A DNA stretch of 31,478 nt from an uncultured Lachnospiraceae bacterium (GTDB taxonomy: Bacteria > Bacillota > Clostridia > Lachnospirales > Lachnospiraceae): contig CAJUJP010000037.1 of the NCBI GenBank assembly GCA_910586615.1, forward strand, positions 1 to 31,478, given 5' to 3'. Numbering within the stretch: the stretch's first letter is position 1; every line of letters begins with the position of its first letter. Positions 30,610 to 31,478 of the stretch are shown piece by piece. The notes beneath the pieces are model-generated. The model did not search any database, was not told the DNA's origin, and saw only the letters and a program-made list of their open reading frames with translations. A program made the position numbers and the translations under genes.

Positions 30610-31257
30610 TCAAAAGACATGCTTAACGGATCGTATAAGCAGTATGCAAGTAGTGATTATTAACAAGGCTGTCAATATAAGTCCAACATTCAATTTAGTT
30701 TTTGACTTTATCTGATTAGTTTCTATTAAATGAGAGTGCCTTAAAGCTGTAATAACAGGTTTGTATAAAATCATGGTCATCGCTGCATTCAAGCCGCCTT
30801 TAATCAAGTTAAAAGGAAGAAAAGCCGGAACTAGCAATTTGACAACTGCTTCTCTTGGATAGCCCATATAAATAGGCGTGATTAAATAATTCCAAAGCAG
30901 CATTACTAAGACCATACACCCCCACCCACAAAACAGCCCGACAATAGCTCCCGATAGTTTGCGTTTTTTCTTGTAAATAAATGCAGCAGTACACGCAAAG
31001 GAACAACTAGAAATAACATTCATCAAGAACCCCAAAATACCATTTTCGCTGATGGTAAACATTTCGACTAGAGAAACAATTAAGGCGACGGAAAATGACG
31101 TGAGCGGACCAAAAATCAATCCGCTAATTGCAATGATAATATCCTTTGGGTCGTACTTCAAAAAGAGTACAAGCGGAATACGTCCGATTACGGTAGCCAC
31201 ATAGGCAAAAGCGCAAAGCATACCTACTGTTGTGAGTCTCTTCGTTTTACTGTTCAT
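30610..31257 (-). CDS. ribU: Riboflavin ECF transporter S component (RibU-like)
   Basis: A 215-residue membrane protein with about six hydrophobic segments, the size and layout of ECF-transporter substrate-binding subunits. Its N-terminal TVGMLCAFAYVATVIGRIPL and DPKDIIIAISGLIFGP segments match RibU-type proteins. It would capture riboflavin and work with a shared EcfA-EcfA'-EcfT module encoded elsewhere. The vitamin is assigned mainly from the FMN riboswitch directly upstream, which also has its own terminator. AGGAGG lies eight bases ahead of the ATG. The C-terminus carries an additional hydrophobic helix. Confidence 0.88.
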   Translation of the reverse strand: MNSKTKRLTTVGMLCAFAYVATVIGRIPLVLFLKYDPKDIIIAISGLIFGPLTSFSVALIVSLVEMFTISENGILGFLMNVISSCSFACTAAFIYKKKRKLSGAIVGLFCGWGCMVLVMLLWNYLITPIYMGYPREAVVKLLVPAFLPFNLIKGGLNAAMTMILYKPVITALRHSHLIETNQIKSKTKLNVGLILTALLIITTCILLIRSVKHVF

Positions 31258-31271
31258 TGAAAATACCTCCT

Positions 31272-31312
31272 AAAAAAATTAACACCTAAAAGCAATGGAA
31301 TGCCTTTAGGTG
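31272..31312 (-). terminator. Riboswitch-controlled terminator ahead of ribU
   Basis: On the minus strand CACCTAAAGGC pairs with GCTTTTAGGTG around a short loop, followed by TTAATTTTTTT. It lies between the FMN aptamer and the ribU ribosome-binding site, so it is the probable OFF-state expression platform. Confidence 0.8.
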
Positions 31313-31404
31313 CTGCAATTTTAAGGTGTATGGAAAATGTCAACAAAGCATTTGACAGATAGACAAAAAAGTGCATATTATCAGAATAATTCTGACATAT
31401 CCAA

Positions 31405-31478
31405 TACACCTTCTTTAATCCAGACTATACTGTCGGTTTTGGATTTTCACCAAATCAGCATTTACACGCTCGCGGACT
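31405..31478 (-). promoter_or_regulatory. FMN riboswitch (RFN element), truncated at window edge
   Basis: The minus strand reads AGTCCGCGAGC, then GATTTGGTGAAAATCC, AAAACCGACAGT, AGTCTGGAT and AGAAGG, the conserved 3' half of the FMN aptamer. The 5' half (with the GGGCAGGGTGAAATTCCC part) and the promoter lie beyond the window. FMN binding should favour the downstream terminator and shut off riboflavin uptake. Confidence 0.93.

Overview
The window looks like chromosome from an anaerobic gut bacterium of the Bacillota, most likely the family Lachnospiraceae. The main reason is the gene order thl-crt-hbd-bcd-etfB-etfA; many Clostridium species instead use crt-bcd-etfB-etfA-hbd. Strong Shine-Dalgarno sites, sigma-A promoters with 17-bp spacers and the gene families present fit this. 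No rRNA, tRNA, CRISPR array or complete mobile element was seen. Genus cannot be fixed from the sequence alone.

Layout: 1-1670 is AT-rich and carries a cytosolic serine hydrolase of the class C beta-lactamase fold, behind a short leader ORF and a palindromic operator. 1780-2589 is an autoregulated TetR-type gene whose C-terminus ends in an FMN-attachment motif. 2870-6435 (minus strand) is a sugar ABC importer of the LplABC/YtcQP-YteP type: lipoprotein and two permeases, with no ATPase. 6654-7397 (minus) is a FabG-like reductase. 7724-8644 is a thioredoxin reductase, followed by 44-bp tandem repeats. 9000-10310 is a secreted SH3/NlpC-P60 cell-wall hydrolase with an exact WalR-type box at its promoter. 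10867-11394 is long-form hibernation factor HPF, preceded by a cluster of DnaA boxes. 11578-16101 holds a polytopic GT-C-like protein, a GT2-GtrA fusion and a membrane-anchored M23 peptidase, apparently a surface glycosylation and wall module.

16195-22721 is the complete acetyl-CoA to butyryl-CoA pathway: thiolase, 3-hydroxybutyryl-CoA dehydrogenase, crotonase and the Bcd-EtfAB flavin complex. No terminal butyrate enzyme (but, or ptb-buk) is in the window. Three of its five intergenic gaps are long and hold strong nested hairpins. Two copies of one hairpin in the etfB-etfA gap differ by compensating base changes. 22837-24417 is an ECF-like sigma factor with a cysteine-containing C-terminal extension, followed by a DUF2461 gene. 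24539-30106 is a five-gene ABC-2-type export module: ATPase, anchored extracellular protein, 80-residue small protein and two permeases. It contains a 43-bp tandem repeat between genes and a 24-residue repeat inside the last gene. 30610-31257 (minus) is a RibU-like riboflavin transporter behind an FMN riboswitch cut by the window edge.

The best candidates for undescribed biology are the structured spacers of the butyrate operon with their dispersed hairpin family, the TetR protein with a flavinylation-motif tail, the DnaA-box cluster upstream of hpf, and the five-gene ABC module.
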